A DNA stretch of 35,661 nucleotides. It comes from UBA1447 sp964568955 (GTDB lineage: Bacteria; Bacillota; Clostridia; Oscillospirales; Acutalibacteraceae). Position numbers and translations under genes: made by a program. The notes below the pieces were generated by a model. That model ran no database searches, was not told where the DNA came from, and saw only the letters and a program-made list of their open reading frames with translations. Of this stretch, positions 7,817 to 15,390 are shown in pieces. Numbering within the stretch: the first letter of the stretch is position 1; every line of letters starts with the position of its first letter. The DNA lies in NCBI GenBank assembly GCA_964568955.1, contig CAZMSM010000019.1, positions 1 through 35,661 of the forward strand. Direction: 5' to 3'.

Positions 7817-9124
7817 CTATATGCCTCGTCTTTTAACACAATTATCCAAGTTGATTGCCTCGTAAACGCCGTCGTCAAAAAGTTCGCATGCTTTTTGATA
7901 TTCCTTAAGCGGCAGTGCTTCAAGCGTCGTGCCTTTTTCAATACAAAGTGCAACCAGTTGTCCGGTAGCTTTATATGCATCGCGGAAAGCGAGTCCTTTT
8001 GAAACGAGGAAATCGGCGCAATCCGTAGCGTTGATGAAGCCGCCCGCTGCCGCACGGCGCATATTATCGGGCAAAGCCTTCATGGTGTCCACCATGGGTA
8101 TAAAAGCGGTTAGGCAAAGCTTGACGGTATCTATCGCGTCGAATATCGCATCCTTGTCCTCTTGCATATCTTTGTTATAGGCAAGCGGCAAACCCTTCAT
8201 AACCGTTAACAATCCCATTAAGTCACCGAAAACGCGCCCCGCTTTACCGCGTACCAACTCGGCTATATCGGGGTTCTTTTTTTGCGGCATAATGCTGGAC
8301 CCGGTGGAAAACGCATCATCCAACTCAATAAATTTAAACTCCCAAGAACACCACAAAATAATTTCTTCACAAAAACGGGAGAGATGAACCATCACAATGG
8401 ACAAATCGCTTGCCAGTTCTAAACAATAGTCTCTGTCCCCAACACCGTCCAGTGTGTTTCGGGTAAAGCTATCAAACCCCAGCAAATGGGCCGTCATCTG
8501 CCTGTCAATTGGGTAGGTTGTCCCCGCCAGCGCACCGCTGCCCAATGGAGATACATTCATGCGGCGGGCAGTATCGGCCAAGCGGTCTATATCCCGCAAA
8601 AACATTTCAACATAAGCCAAAAGATGGTAACCGAAGGTAATCGGCTGCGCGCGCTGCAGATGGGTGTACCCGGGCATCACGGCATCGGCATATATTTTCG
8701 CTTTGTTTTTAAGGACGCTTATCAGCTCATCAAGCTGCGCACTCAATACGTCGCATTCTTTTTTAAGGTACAACTTAATGTCCACCGCCACTTGGTCGTT
8801 GCGGCTGCGCCCGGTGTGCAGGCGTTTGCCCGCGTCACCGATTCTTTGGGTCAAAGTTGCTTCAATAAAGGTGTGGATATCCTCGGCATCCGCATCAATT
8901 TGCAGGGCACCGCTTTGGATGTCCGCTTTGATGGCTTTGAGCCCGACAACAATTTTTTCGCAGTCAGCGTCGCTGATGATATTTTTTGCGCCCAACATTT
9001 CGGCATGAGCGATGCTACCGTCTATATCTTCCTCAAACATCCGGCTGTCGGTTGCGATGGAGGAGTTAAAGTCATTTGTTTTTTTATCCGCTTCTTTGGA
9101 GAAGCGCCCTGCCCAAAGTTTCAT
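7817..9124 (-). CDS. argH: Argininosuccinate lyase
   Basis: Cleaves argininosuccinate to arginine and fumarate, the last pathway step. The fumarase/aspartase-superfamily signature GSSIMPQKKNPD (about 275-286, with the catalytic serine loop), HTGRSRNDQ and the catalytic PGYTHLQRAQP are all present, so the active site is intact. The protein is 435 residues, somewhat shorter than the usual ~455-465, and it ends right after NLDNCVKRRGI, where family members normally continue with a short GGPAP-type tail. A tail-like stretch (SDSPAPPEI) appears in another frame just downstream, suggesting a late frameshift. GAGGTGG lies four bases before ATG 9124. Confidence 0.95.
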   Translation of the reverse strand: MKLWAGRFSKEADKKTNDFNSSIATDSRMFEEDIDGSIAHAEMLGAKNIISDADCEKIVVGLKAIKADIQSGALQIDADAEDIHTFIEATLTQRIGDAGKRLHTGRSRNDQVAVDIKLYLKKECDVLSAQLDELISVLKNKAKIYADAVMPGYTHLQRAQPITFGYHLLAYVEMFLRDIDRLADTARRMNVSPLGSGALAGTTYPIDRQMTAHLLGFDSFTRNTLDGVGDRDYCLELASDLSIVMVHLSRFCEEIILWCSWEFKFIELDDAFSTGSSIMPQKKNPDIAELVRGKAGRVFGDLMGLLTVMKGLPLAYNKDMQEDKDAIFDAIDTVKLCLTAFIPMVDTMKALPDNMRRAAAGGFINATDCADFLVSKGLAFRDAYKATGQLVALCIEKGTTLEALPLKEYQKACELFDDGVYEAINLDNCVKRRGI

Positions 9125-9170
9125 GCTTCCACCTCTTCGTTTTGCTTAACAAAAATGAATCATCACCAAC

Positions 9171-9202
9171 CGTAGGGAACAACCCCCGTGTCGTTGCGTG
9201 CC
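9171..9202. repeat. Imperfect palindromic repeat beside the assembly gap
   Basis: CGTAGGGAACAACCCCCGTG followed by TCGTTGCG forms a short imperfect inverted repeat (AACAAC/GTCGTT). Its look (GTAGGG start, GC-rich core) matches the style of the palindromic repeats at 34824-35637. It lies between the argH start and the N run, so repeat DNA may be why assembly stopped here. Confidence 0.4.
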
Positions 9203-9239
9203 TCACCTGCCATCGCGCGACATCATGTGTCTCTCGTGC

Positions 9240-9339
9240 NNNNNNNNNNNNNNNNNNNNNNNNNNNNNNNNNNNNNNNNNNNNNNNNNNNNNNNNNNNNN
9301 NNNNNNNNNNNNNNNNNNNNNNNNNNNNNNNNNNNNNNN
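9240..9339. other. Assembly gap (100 N)
   Basis: Exactly one hundred N, the conventional placeholder for a scaffold join of unknown size. It hides the last few codons of argG and an unknown length of argG-argH spacer, possibly including repeats or another small gene. Confidence 0.99.
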
Positions 9340-10535
9340 GCTTTCACCGTAATCGGCAGGCCAAACAGGTTGATAAAGCCTTCCGCGTCATTTTGATTAT
9401 ACACGTCGTCTTCGTCAAAGGTTGCGAACGCTTCACTGTATAGTGAATAGGGTGAGCTTACACCGGCATTGGTCATGCCGCCTTTGTAAAGTTTGAGCTT
9501 TACATCACCGGTAACCGTTTCCTGCGTTTTGTTCACAAAAGCGTCGAGTGCCTCACGCAGGGGCGTAAACCATTGGCCAAAGTAGACAAGCTCCGCATAA
9601 CGCAGGGCCAAAATTTCTTTATAGTGCTGGGTGTCTCTGTCCAGCGTAATCGTTTCCAAAACCTGGTGGGCTCTGTAGAGAATCGCGCCACCGGGGTTTT
9701 CGTACACGCCCCTGGACTTCATGCCGACAAGCCTGTTTTCAACCAAATCCACAAGGCCGATAGCATTTTTGCCGCCGATTTCGTTGAGCTTGCAAACCAG
9801 TTCCACCGCACCGAGTTTTTCACCATCCACTGCAACGGGTACACCTTTTTCAAAAGAAACCGTCACATAAGTCGGTGTGTCCGGCGCCTGCTCAGGGGAA
9901 ACGCACATCTCTAAAAACCCGGGTTTTGAATACTGCGGCTCATTCGCGGGGTCTTCCAAATCCAGCCCCTCATGCGACAGATGCCAAAGGTTTTTATCTT
10001 TGGAATAGTTGGTTTCACGATTGATTTTAAGCGGGATATTTCTCGCTTCGGCATAGTCAATCTCTTCCTCACGGGACTTGATGTCCCATGTGCGCCAAGG
10101 GGCGATAATAGTCATACCCGGCGCGAAAGCTTTGATGGTGAGTTCAAACCGTACTTGGTCGTTGCCTTTGCCTGTGCAACCGTGGCAGATGGCGTCAGCA
10201 CCTTCGGCTAGGGCAATTTCCACCACTCTCTTGGCGATAATCGGGCGGGCAAAGGAAGTGCCCAGCAGATAGTCTTTTTCGTAAACCGCGCCGGCTTTGA
10301 GTGTCGGGAAAACATAGTCTTCCACAAACTCTTTTTTCAAATCTTCAATATACAGTTTGGAAGCACCGGTTTTAATCGCCTTTTCCTCAAGCCCTTCAAG
10401 CTCGGTACCCTGCCCGACATCACCGGACACGGCGATGACTTCGCAGTTATCATAATTTTCCTTTAACCAGGGAATAATAATTGAGGTATCCAACCCGCCG
10501 GAATACGCCAAGACAACTTTTTTGATTTTTTTCAT
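9340..10535 (-). CDS. argG: Argininosuccinate synthase (extreme 3' end lost in gap)
   Basis: Condenses citrulline and aspartate using ATP. The N-type ATP-pyrophosphatase P-loop AYSGGLDTSI lies at residues 9-18. GCTGKGNDQVRFE and the C-terminal NQNDAEGFINLFGLP are also visible. The 398 codons before the N run reach what is normally the last handful of residues, so only a very short tail is missing. Sequence beyond the gap that appears in frame does not resemble ArgG. ATG 10535 follows GGAGG by seven bases. It is the first gene of the leftward arginine cluster and has a clear promoter at 10577-10604. Confidence 0.96.
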
Positions 10536-10565
10536 TACAAATCCTCCAACTAATCTATAGCTTAA

Positions 10566-10597
10566 CAATATTCATCATTATACACTCATTATGCAAA
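10566..10597 (-). promoter_or_regulatory. Likely ArgR-type operator, three spaced half-sites
   Basis: Read leftward, TGCATAAT, TGTATAAT and TGAATATT recur at 11- and 10-base steps over the -10 region of the argG promoter. ARG boxes consist of TGAATA-like half-sites, so an arginine repressor site is a reasonable inference, although the half-sites are direct rather than a classic 18-bp palindrome. Confidence 0.4.
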
Positions 10598-10604
10598 TAA
10601 TCAA
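10577..10604 (-). promoter_or_regulatory. Promoter of the arginine cluster
   Basis: A perfect TATAAT (10577-10582) lies 16 bases from TTGATT (10599-10604) on the minus strand, about 40 bases before the argG start. No other convincing promoter was seen between argG and argF. Confidence 0.65.
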
Positions 10605-10647
10605 CCCCTTTTATGAGTTTTTATACACAATGGGTCAATTTAGGCGA

Positions 10648-10680
10648 AGTAAATAAAACGCCGTTCGAAAACGGCGTTTT
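10648..10680 (-). terminator. Rho-independent terminator after trpS
   Basis: Arms AAAACGCCGTT (10655-10665) and AACGGCGTTTT (10670-10680) pair perfectly over 11 bases around a four-base loop. Leftward it ends in TTTTATTT. It separates trpS from the argG promoter. Confidence 0.85.
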
Positions 10681-10691
10681 ACAATGCATAT

Positions 10692-11699
10692 TTACAAAAG
10701 ACCAATCTTTTTTGTTACCTTGTCAAGCGTTCGCTGTGATATTCGCGTTGCCGTCTCGGTTCCTTTGTCGATGCAAGCGTCCAAATATGCCCTGTCGCCG
10801 ATGAGTGCCTTATACTTTTCTTGGAATGGCCGAAGCTCTTCAATGACCGCTTGGGCAACCGCCACCTTAAAGTCCCCATAGCCTTTGCCGGCAAATTCCG
10901 CCTCAATCGCATCAAACCCAAGCCCGGTACAGCAGGAATAGATGGAGATAAGATTGTTAATACCATCTTTACCATCCGCATAGCGGACAACCGCCTCGGA
11001 ATCGGTAACCGCGCTTTTGAACTTTTTCATGATGACATCCGGCTCATCCAGTACGGAAACGGAGGCCTTTGGATTTTTATCGGATTTCGACATCTTTTTA
11101 TCCGGCTCTTGCAAAGACATCACCCTTGCACCAACTTTACCGATAAACGGTTGCGGCACGGTAAATGTTTTACCATAAAGACCGTTGAAGCGGTCCGCAA
11201 TATCACGGGCTATTTCCAGATGCTGCTTTTGGTCCTCACCGATGGGCACAAAATCTGCCTGATAGATTAAAATATCAGCCGCCATCAGGATTGGGTAGGT
11301 AAACAAGCCAACATTAATATTATCGGCATGGGTAATCGACTTATCTTTGAACTGCGTCATACGGGATGCTTCGCCGAACTGCGTGTAGCAGTTCAGTATC
11401 CAAGCAAGCTGTGCGTGGGTGTTGATGCGGCTTTGAACGCAAATAACATTTTCGTCCGGATTTAAACCAATCGCTAAAAGTAGCGCATAAGTTTCCAGCG
11501 ACTGGCGACGGAGCAAAGCGGGCGTTGGGCGCACGGTGAGCGCGTGCAAATCCGCCACGCCAAAAACGCAATCATAGTCCTGCGACATCTGCTTCCAGTT
11601 TTTTAAAGCACCGAGGTAGTTGCCAATGTGCGGTGTCGCTGTCGGCTGTATTAGGCTTAATACCTTTTGTTTTTTTTGAGGGGCAGTTGTTTGTTCCAT
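10692..11699 (-). CDS. trpS: Tryptophanyl-tRNA synthetase
   Basis: Charges tRNA-Trp. This is a class I synthetase of 335 residues, normal for the bacterial TrpRS. The HIGH-type motif appears as TPHIGNYLGA (about 22-31) and the KMSKS loop is exact in EPDKKMSKSDKNP (about 196-208). MAADILIYQADFVPIGEDQ forms the tryptophan-pocket region. Only 45 bases separate it from the upstream aminotransferase stop, leaving no room for a T-box leader, so the two genes are probably co-transcribed. A strong terminator follows the stop codon. Confidence 0.97.
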   Translation of the reverse strand: MEQTTAPQKKQKVLSLIQPTATPHIGNYLGALKNWKQMSQDYDCVFGVADLHALTVRPTPALLRRQSLETYALLLAIGLNPDENVICVQSRINTHAQLAWILNCYTQFGEASRMTQFKDKSITHADNINVGLFTYPILMAADILIYQADFVPIGEDQKQHLEIARDIADRFNGLYGKTFTVPQPFIGKVGARVMSLQEPDKKMSKSDKNPKASVSVLDEPDVIMKKFKSAVTDSEAVVRYADGKDGINNLISIYSCCTGLGFDAIEAEFAGKGYGDFKVAVAQAVIEELRPFQEKYKALIGDRAYLDACIDKGTETATRISQRTLDKVTKKIGLL

Positions 11700-11744
11700 G
11701 TATATTTCCTCCGTTTGATATGTAGGTTAGGTGCTTGATCCCGC

Positions 11745-12932
11745 CTATTTATATTTCCCCGCAACGGTTCCCAATATCTTCATCCCTGCGACTATCTTTT
11801 CATCCGTCGGGGTGGAAAAGTTGAGCCTGACCGCCTGCGTCTTTTCATCTTCATTTACCAAAAACGCCGTGCCGGGTACAATCGCCACTTTATGTTCTAC
11901 CGCCGTTTTGCAAAAACCGAGCATATCTACGCTCTCCGGCAGTGTGCACCAAACAAAGAGCCCGCCTTCCGGGCGGTTATAGCAAACAAATTCCCCAAGC
12001 TCACTTTCAATTAAATCACACATCAGGTTCAGCTTCCCGCGGTAGATGCCTTTAATCTTTTCAATATGTGCCTCAAAGTCATATTTCCTCATCCACTCGT
12101 CCACCAGCATCTGACAAAAAATCGGGGTATGCACATCGCTCGCTTGCTTGCCGACAGTCATTTTTGCAATGAGGGGCGCGGGTGCTATTGCAAAACCGAC
12201 GCGTACACCGGGTGCCAATATTTTCGAAAAAGAGCCGGCATAAATAACGATGCCGTCCTCATCCATACTCTTAATGGTCGGTAGGTCTTCCCCGCTCACG
12301 CGCAGGTCACCGTAGGGGTTGTCTTCCAAAATCAGCACACCGTACTTTTTGGCCAATTCGTAAACCGCTCGCCGCTTGGCAAGCGACATCGTCGCACCCG
12401 ACGGGTTTTGGAAGTTCGGGATCACGTAAATAAACCGAGCCTTCTTTTCTTCCTTGAGCGCTGTCTCAAGCTGTTCAATGCAAAGGCCGTCCGCTTCCAT
12501 ATCAATGCCCCTGAGTTTGCATTTATAGGAGCGGAAGCAGTTGAGCGAACCGATAAAAGAAGGCGATTCGCAGATAATGGTATCCTCTTCGTTGCACAGC
12601 ACCTTAGTGGCTAAATCCATCACCTGTTGCGCACCGCTTGTAATCATAATACTGTCAAAGTCCCTGCCGACATCATGCTTTTCCTTCATATATGCCGTCA
12701 CTCTTTGCCGCAAGGGCTCGTACCCTTCCGTCACACCGTATTGGAGTGCCGAAATCGGACGGTTTGTAAAAATATCCGCAGAAATCTCCCTCACTGCATC
12801 AATGGGGAAGGCCTCCGGCGCGGGGTTGCCTGCGGAAAACGGGATAACATCCGTATTGCTCGTTGCCTTTAAAATCTCCCGAATCGCTGACGGCTGCAGG
12901 GAGGATATGCGGTTTGAAATCAAATAATCCAT
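11745..12932 (-). CDS. PLP-dependent class I aminotransferase (2-aminoadipate/aromatic type)
   Basis: A fold-type I aminotransferase of 395 residues. Motifs include NPAPEAFP, YGVTEGYEPLR, the pyridine-stacking ITSGAQQVMDL, the PNFQNPSG loop (Asn-Pro-Ser-Gly), and the PLP lysine in AGSFSKILAPGVRVGF. This set is typical of the LysN/ArAT-like group related to MocR C-terminal domains, which act on 2-aminoadipate, aromatic or branched amino acids. The N-terminal DNA-binding domain of MocR is absent. An upstream frame start at 12986 is possible, but AAGGA lies 11 bases before ATG 12932. The exact substrate is unknown. It precedes trpS, which hints at, but does not prove, a role in aromatic amino acid metabolism. 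Confidence 0.88.
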   Translation of the reverse strand: MDYLISNRISSLQPSAIREILKATSNTDVIPFSAGNPAPEAFPIDAVREISADIFTNRPISALQYGVTEGYEPLRQRVTAYMKEKHDVGRDFDSIMITSGAQQVMDLATKVLCNEEDTIICESPSFIGSLNCFRSYKCKLRGIDMEADGLCIEQLETALKEEKKARFIYVIPNFQNPSGATMSLAKRRAVYELAKKYGVLILEDNPYGDLRVSGEDLPTIKSMDEDGIVIYAGSFSKILAPGVRVGFAIAPAPLIAKMTVGKQASDVHTPIFCQMLVDEWMRKYDFEAHIEKIKGIYRGKLNLMCDLIESELGEFVCYNRPEGGLFVWCTLPESVDMLGFCKTAVEHKVAIVPGTAFLVNEDEKTQAVRLNFSTPTDEKIVAGMKILGTVAGKYK

Positions 12933-12985
12933 AAAAACAATCATCCTTACTCTGAAACTAAAAATATTTTTTACATAGTTTCTCA

Positions 12986-13001
12986 CTTGAATCGATTCAA
13001 G
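12986..13001. promoter_or_regulatory. Perfect 16-bp palindrome, putative operator
   Basis: CTTGAATCGATTCAAG is fully self-complementary and lies just downstream of the predicted start point of the aminotransferase-trpS transcript. That position suits a repressor binding site. The cognate regulator is not identifiable. Confidence 0.5.
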
Positions 13002-13016
13002 TTTTGAACGCTAATC

Positions 13017-13045
13017 AGTATATCATACCGCCGCGCAATTGTAAA
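13017..13045 (-). promoter_or_regulatory. Promoter of the aminotransferase-trpS unit
   Basis: TTTACA (13040-13045) and TATACT (13017-13022) on the minus strand are separated by 17 bases. Transcription would start near 13010, about 80 bases before the aminotransferase ATG. Confidence 0.65.
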
Positions 13046-13130
13046 TTATTGAAAACTATGTTAACATGTTTGAGTCTTAAATTGAATGCGATTCTTAATA
13101 TTTCTAATAGGGAAGGATATATAACCGAAA

Positions 13131-13790
13131 ATGAATAAGAACTATGATGCCGTGCTTTTTGATTTTGATGGAACCGTCGCCGATACGGGCGAGGGTATTT
13201 TTAAAGGTGTATACTATGTGCTCGATGCTATGGGGATTGACCACCCGGAGCCGGAAAGACTGCGATATTTCATCGGTCCGCCGCTAAAAGAAAGCTTCCG
13301 CACCGTCTTTGGCCTTGATGACGAACAATGCGAAAACGCCATCACAACTTACCGAGAATACTACTCCGCCAAAGGCATCTTTGAGCTGACCTTATACGAC
13401 GGAATGGAAAAGCTTTTCCACAAGCTAAAAGAGCACAATATCAAAATGGGCATTTCCAGCGCCAAGCCCGAAGTGTTTTTGAAAAGAATTGTTGACCACT
13501 TAGAGATGACCGAACTTTTTGCCGCCGTCACCGGAAGCGACCTTGACTACGTCCACTCGGACAAAGCCCTCATCATCAGCAGAGCGATAGAATTGATGGA
13601 TTTGCCGGCAGATGCCAAAGTGCTCATGGTCGGTGACCGTTACTTGGACATTAACGGCGCAAAAAAAGTCGGCATTGACAGCGCCGGCGTGCTGTTCGGC
13701 TATGGCAGCCGAGAGGAATTTGAGGAAGCCGGGGCAGATTATATTGTTAGGGATACGGAAGAGTTGTTTGAGATTATTGTAAGTGAATAG
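13131..13790 (+). CDS. HAD-superfamily phosphatase, phosphoglycolate phosphatase-like
   Basis: A complete 219-residue HAD subfamily I hydrolase with an alpha-helical cap. Motif I is FDFDGTVADTGEG (about 10-22, nucleophile Asp plus general acid), motif II is MGISSAKPE, the conserved lysine lies near SDKALI, and motif IV is MVGDRYLDINGAKKVG. This places it with Gph/PpaX-type enzymes that hydrolyse 2-phosphoglycolate, pyrophosphate or nucleotides. GGGAAGG lies about 14 bases before the ATG, a rather long spacing. It is transcribed divergently from the aminotransferase and ends in a strong hairpin. Confidence 0.92.
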   Translation: MNKNYDAVLFDFDGTVADTGEGIFKGVYYVLDAMGIDHPEPERLRYFIGPPLKESFRTVFGLDDEQCENAITTYREYYSAKGIFELTLYDGMEKLFHKLKEHNIKMGISSAKPEVFLKRIVDHLEMTELFAAVTGSDLDYVHSDKALIISRAIELMDLPADAKVLMVGDRYLDINGAKKVGIDSAGVLFGYGSREEFEEAGADYIVRDTEELFEIIVSE

Positions 13791-13806
13791 CTATAAGGGC
13801 AAAATG

Positions 13807-13835
13807 AACGCTCCGGAAAAATCCGGAGCGTTTCG
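13807..13835 (+). terminator. Hairpin terminator after the HAD gene
   Basis: Perfect 11-base arms AACGCTCCGGA (13807-13817) and TCCGGAGCGTT (13822-13832) around an AAAA loop, then a short T-rich stretch. It lies between convergent genes and may serve both. Confidence 0.75.
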
Positions 13836-13838
13836 CAT

Positions 13839-15050
13839 TTAATGATTCCCCTTCAAAAACTCACGAACATTAATATGCCGAATGCCTTCTCTGCTCATAT
13901 CTATCTCATCAAGCATAGAAATAACAAACTTCGGGTAATTATCCTTGATTAGCATCAGCGGTTCGAATTCCCTGTTTGTTGTTTCTTCACTGCTCATCAC
14001 ATAGGTGACTTGAATATACATCTTTTCGTTTCTTCTTTCGGCTACGAAATCAATCTCTTTCCCGTTGATACTCCCAACCGTAACGTTGTAACCTCGCCGC
14101 AAAAGTTCCATAAAAATAATATTTCCAAGCGTTTTTTCTACATCTCTGCGATTGTTGCCATAGATGGCTTCTCTTATCCCGTGGTCACTGAGAAAAAGTT
14201 TGTCCTGCGTTCTCAGCAAGGCTTTCCCAATCAAATTTTGCCTTGGCGCTCTGTGAAACAAATATGCGTTCTCACAAGCTGCGATATAATTGTAAATCGT
14301 TTCCGGCGCAACCACTCTTTGCTCGTTTTTCAAATAGTCCGAGATGCTTTTTGATGAAAGGGTTGAGCCTACATTCGAAATAATGAATTTTATAATCCTG
14401 TCAAGCAGCTCTACATCACGAATATTATTCCTTTGCACCACATCTTTGAGAACAACAGAGTTATAAATATCTGTCAGATACTGAATGGATGCCTCCGGCG
14501 TGTTCCCGATTTCGTGCAAAAAGGGCATACCACCGAATTGCAAATACTCCAGGAAAACTTCGTTTTCATTAACATCACTATTCTCCGCTTTGTATAAATC
14601 CAAAACTTCACTATATGAAAACGGATAAATAACAACCTCAACATACCGTCCTGCAAGATATGTTGCAAACTCGCCCGAAAGCAACTTCGCATTAGAGCCG
14701 GTGATATAAATGTCGGCATCGCAATCAACCATAAATGAATTAATTACCTTCTGCCATTCATCCACTTCCTGTATCTCGTCAAGCATAATATATGCTTTGC
14801 CGGTTATTTCTTTGGTTTTGTCAAGAACAAATTTATACAAAATATCAGAATATTTTAATGGACTATTCTTTTCGGACTCAAAATTTACATAAATAAACTG
14901 TTCTTCTTTTGCTCCCGTTTCGATTAGCTCATTTTTAATCAGCTGCAGCATAACCGATTTCCCACTTCGGCGCATTCCAACTAAAATTTTAATGATATTT
15001 TTATTGAAAAATGGCCTGATTTTATTAATATATAGCTCTCTTTTAATCAT
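13839..15050 (-). CDS. AAA_14 / DUF4143-family ATPase
   Basis: A 403-residue protein of the widespread AAA_14-DUF4143 family whose cellular role is not established. The N-terminal STAND/AAA-like ATPase part has Walker A GMRRSGKS (about 26-33), Walker B YIMLDEIQEV, and the sensor-like TGSNAKLLSGEFATYLAGR. The C-terminal DUF4143 domain has the restriction-nuclease-like pattern KEIDFVAERRNEKMYIQV, in which the usual E-x-K lysine position reads Gln. Nuclease activity is therefore doubtful. SD GGGAG precedes the ATG by about 10 bases. The gene has its own promoter with repeated operator-like boxes. Such genes are often sporadic accessory genes. Confidence 0.9.
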   Translation of the reverse strand: MIKRELYINKIRPFFNKNIIKILVGMRRSGKSVMLQLIKNELIETGAKEEQFIYVNFESEKNSPLKYSDILYKFVLDKTKEITGKAYIMLDEIQEVDEWQKVINSFMVDCDADIYITGSNAKLLSGEFATYLAGRYVEVVIYPFSYSEVLDLYKAENSDVNENEVFLEYLQFGGMPFLHEIGNTPEASIQYLTDIYNSVVLKDVVQRNNIRDVELLDRIIKFIISNVGSTLSSKSISDYLKNEQRVVAPETIYNYIAACENAYLFHRAPRQNLIGKALLRTQDKLFLSDHGIREAIYGNNRRDVEKTLGNIIFMELLRRGYNVTVGSINGKEIDFVAERRNEKMYIQVTYVMSSEETTNREFEPLMLIKDNYPKFVISMLDEIDMSREGIRHINVREFLKGNH

Positions 15051-15080
15051 GGCGTATCACTCCCTGCATTCATTTTCTCA

Positions 15081-15109
15081 ATATTAACACAGATATAACT
15101 GAATTTCAA
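15081..15109 (-). promoter_or_regulatory. Promoter of the DUF4143 ATPase with box in the spacer
   Basis: TTGAAA (15104-15109) and TAATAT (15081-15086) on the minus strand are 17 bases apart. The spacer itself contains one copy of the ATTCAGTTATATCTG box, repeated further upstream, so a bound protein would block the polymerase. Confidence 0.65.
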
Positions 15110-15186
15110 GATAAAATATCTCATGAATTCAGATATAACTGAATTCATGAGATATTGTTCTAATAATCTCAGTTATAACTGAGTTC
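15090..15186. repeat. Array of three TATAACTGA boxes including a long palindrome
   Basis: AGATATAACTGAATT occurs at about 15091 and 15131. A third form, the perfect 16-bp palindrome CTCAGTTATAACTGAG, lies near 15168-15183. The middle copy sits inside a 40-base palindrome (15116-15155) with perfect 17-base arms and loop ATATAA. The boxes recur at about 40-base intervals. Confidence 0.8.
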
Positions 15187-15212
15187 TTTTGCCAGTTAAT
15201 ACTCGTTTACAT

Positions 15213-15362
15213 TTACGAGTTTCTTGCATATTCCTTTCGCTTTGTTCTTTTCCCAAGAATAGCAATCTTTTTATCTGTCTTTGCCTTTTCTTCAGGTGTT
15301 AGGAGTTCACTTCTAATGCTCTCCCAACTGTCACCAATGGGCGAGACAGGCATATGTTTCAT
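15213..15362 (-). CDS. Short HigA-like N-terminal fragment (49 residues)
   Basis: A small frame with a strong ribosome site, GAAGGAGAG, five bases before its ATG. It begins MKHMPVSPIGDSWESIRSEL and continues LLTPEEKAKTDKKIAILGK. From memory, this strongly resembles the N-terminus of clostridial XRE/HigA-type antitoxins (PIGESW...LTPEEIAESDLRVAI), which normally continue into a helix-turn-helix. Here it stops after 49 residues with a lysine/arginine-rich tail, so the DNA-binding domain is missing. No HigB toxin is adjacent. It lies 28 bases downstream of the EEP gene and could share its transcript. It may be a decayed antitoxin or a functional small protein. Confidence 0.5.
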   Translation of the reverse strand: MKHMPVSPIGDSWESIRSELLTPEEKAKTDKKIAILGKRTKRKEYARNS

Positions 15363-15390
15363 TTGCTCTCCTTCATTCATTCTAATCAGC

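Noticed and set aside
8486..9175. Plus-strand open frame of 229 codons
   Set aside because: Antisense to argH and without family resemblance or initiation signals.
11700..11744. Possible T-box riboswitch for trpS
   Set aside because: Only 45 bases separate trpS from the upstream gene, far too short for a T-box, and no T-box sequence is visible.
13082..13110. TTGAAT-17-TAATAG promoter for the HAD gene at 13131
   Set aside because: The implied transcript start would fall at or after the GGGAAGG ribosome site, so it cannot drive normal translation of that gene.
15090..15186. CRISPR-like array
   Set aside because: The boxes are three degenerate palindromes at a promoter, without uniform repeats, spacers or cas genes.
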